Assembly: GCA_002480935.1 (NCBI GenBank)
Contig: DLDC01000200.1
Span: 1-7,756, forward strand
Direction: 5' to 3'
From: Prevotella sp. UBA7782
GTDB lineage: Bacteria > Bacteroidota > Bacteroidia > Bacteroidales > Bacteroidaceae
DNA length: 7,756 bases
In this document: piece after piece, positions 6,657-7,756 of the stretch
How the letters are laid out: each line of letters opens with the position of its first letter
How positions within the stretch are numbered: position 1 is the first letter of the stretch
Program-made: the position numbers and the translations under genes
The notes under the pieces: model-generated
The model's input: only the letters and a program-made list of their open reading frames with translations
What the model was told of the DNA's origin: nothing
Databases searched by the model: none

Positions 6657-7756
6657 ATGGCATTAAAATGTGGTATTGTAGGCCTTCCAAACGTTGGAAA
6701 GTCTACCCTTTTCAACTGCTTGAGCAGTGCAAAAGCACAAGCAGCAAACTTTCCTTTCTGTACGATAGAGCCTAATCTTGGCGTTATTACCGTGCCCGAC
6801 GAGCGCCTTACGAAGCTCGCCGAGATTGTTCATCCGGGCCGAATAGTACCTGCTACCTGCGAGATAGTAGACATTGCCGGCCTCGTAAAGGGTGCGTCGA
6901 AGGGCGAAGGACTGGGCAATAAGTTTCTTGGAAACATACGCGAGTGTGACGCCATCATACATGTGATACGCTGTTTTGATGATGACAACGTGGTGAGAGA
7001 GGGCGGAGCAGCCGTCAATCCGGTAGAAGACAAGGAGATAATAGACACTGAATTGCAGCTCAAAGACCTCGAAACGATAGAGAGCCAGCTCACTAAGCAG
7101 CAGAAGATAGCCGCTACCGGCAACAAGGACGCAAAGACTCTGGTCACCGTTCTGGAGGCTTACAAGGCCGCGCTTGAGCAAGGCAAGAACGCCCGCAGCG
7201 TGACCTTCGACTCCAAGGAGGAGCTTCAGGCAGCCCACGACCTCTTTCTTCTCACCACCAAACCCGTGCTCTACGTGTGCAACGTAGACGAGGCCAGCGC
7301 CAAAACAGGCAACGACTACAGCCGCAAGATAGAGGAAATAGCCGCCCAGGAGGGCGCGGAGGCCATGGTGATAGCCGCAAAGACGGAGGAAGACATAGCC
7401 TCTCTAGACACCTATGAGGATAAGAAGATGTTCCTGGACGAGCTCGGTCTGGAGGAGAGCGGCGTGAACCGACTCATCAAGAAGGCCTATCACCTGCTCA
7501 ATCTGCAAACATTCATCACCGCCGGAGAGATGGAAGTGAAGGCCTGGACCTACCATAAAGGCTGGAAGGCACCGCAATGCGCCGGCGTCATACACACCGA
7601 TTTTGAGAAAGGATTTATCCGTGCCGAGGTCATCAAATACGAGGATTACATCAAGTACGGCTCTGAAGCAGCCGTTCGCGAGGCCGGAAAGATGGGCATA
7701 GAGGGCAAGGACTATGTTGTGCAAGACGGCGATATCATGCACTTCCGCTTCAATGT
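6657..7756 (+). CDS. ychF: Redox-regulated obg-family ATPase YchF (cut at its last codon by right edge)
   Basis: YchF (OLA1 in eukaryotes) is a cytoplasmic P-loop NTPase that binds ribosomes and acts as a negative regulator of stress responses; it hydrolyses ATP better than GTP. The window holds 366 codons plus two bases, ending FRFN then GT, which matches the family's usual C-terminal FNV, so only one base and the stop are missing. Motifs: G1 Walker A GLPNVGKST (9-17), FPFCTIEPN (32-40, with the conserved Cys35 linked to redox control in E. coli), G3 DIAGL (72-76), and NVDE (209-212) in place of the GTPase NKxD, which explains ATP preference. A coiled-coil-like helical insert (about 125-200) is followed by the TGS domain (about 283-367). 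The ATG at 6657 puts the G1 motif at the usual distance. A strong promoter lies just upstream; no Shine-Dalgarno sequence is seen. Confidence 0.98.
   Translation, partial: MALKCGIVGLPNVGKSTLFNCLSSAKAQAANFPFCTIEPNLGVITVPDERLTKLAEIVHPGRIVPATCEIVDIAGLVKGASKGEGLGNKFLGNIRECDAIIHVIRCFDDDNVVREGGAAVNPVEDKEIIDTELQLKDLETIESQLTKQQKIAATGNKDAKTLVTVLEAYKAALEQGKNARSVTFDSKEELQAAHDLFLLTTKPVLYVCNVDEASAKTGNDYSRKIEEIAAQEGAEAMVIAAKTEEDIASLDTYEDKKMFLDELGLEESGVNRLIKKAYHLLNLQTFITAGEMEVKAWTYHKGWKAPQCAGVIHTDFEKGFIRAEVIKYEDYIKYGSEAAVREAGKMGIEGKDYVVQDGDIMHFRFN

Noticed and set aside
6663..7238. 191-codon minus-strand open frame opposite ychF
   Set aside because: It is fully antisense to the strongly conserved YchF NTPase domain and shows no domain of its own.
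1..7756. Defence system, mobile element, CRISPR array or RNA gene
   Set aside because: No transposase, integrase, direct-repeat array, tRNA-like or rRNA-like stretch was found; the genes are core functions plus two exported hypothetical proteins.

Overview
The window looks like ordinary chromosomal DNA from a member of the Bacteroidota, most likely Prevotella or a close relative. The grounds are start sites without Shine-Dalgarno sequences, a textbook Bacteroidota promoter (TTTG, 19 bases, TAnnTTTG) before the last gene, frequent ATA and AGA codons, and a long-chain polyprenyl synthase next to a three-domain DNA polymerase I. Genus is an inference from style; the species cannot be read from the window.

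Layout, left to right. Positions 1-551 (minus strand) hold the N-terminal 183 codons of an all-trans polyprenyl diphosphate synthase, cut by the window edge. An 89-base AT-rich divergent promoter region (552-640) separates it from polA (641-3403), a complete DNA polymerase I with 5' nuclease, intact 3'-5' proofreading and polymerase domains. Close behind polA, on the same strand, lie two genes whose reading frames overlap by 23 bases. The first encodes a lipoprotein of about 310 residues with a beta/alpha, probably TIM-barrel, pattern (3447-4379). The second encodes a 743-residue exported, mostly helical protein with TPR-like hairpins (4357-6588). After a 68-base gap with its own promoter comes ychF (6657 to the right edge), the obg-family ATPase, missing only the last base of its final codon and the stop.

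Three genes (polyprenyl synthase, polA, ychF) are housekeeping functions in menaquinone side-chain synthesis, DNA repair and replication, and translation or stress control. The lipoprotein and helical protein are the uncharacterised part: they are overlapping, both exported, and probably made together as an envelope-associated pair, possibly by read-through from polA because no terminator or good promoter is visible between. I see no mobile element, CRISPR array, RNA gene or defence system. The best leads are this envelope pair, a candidate sliding-clamp-binding peptide in the PolA linker, and an in-phase A8 tract at the border between the PolA nuclease domains.
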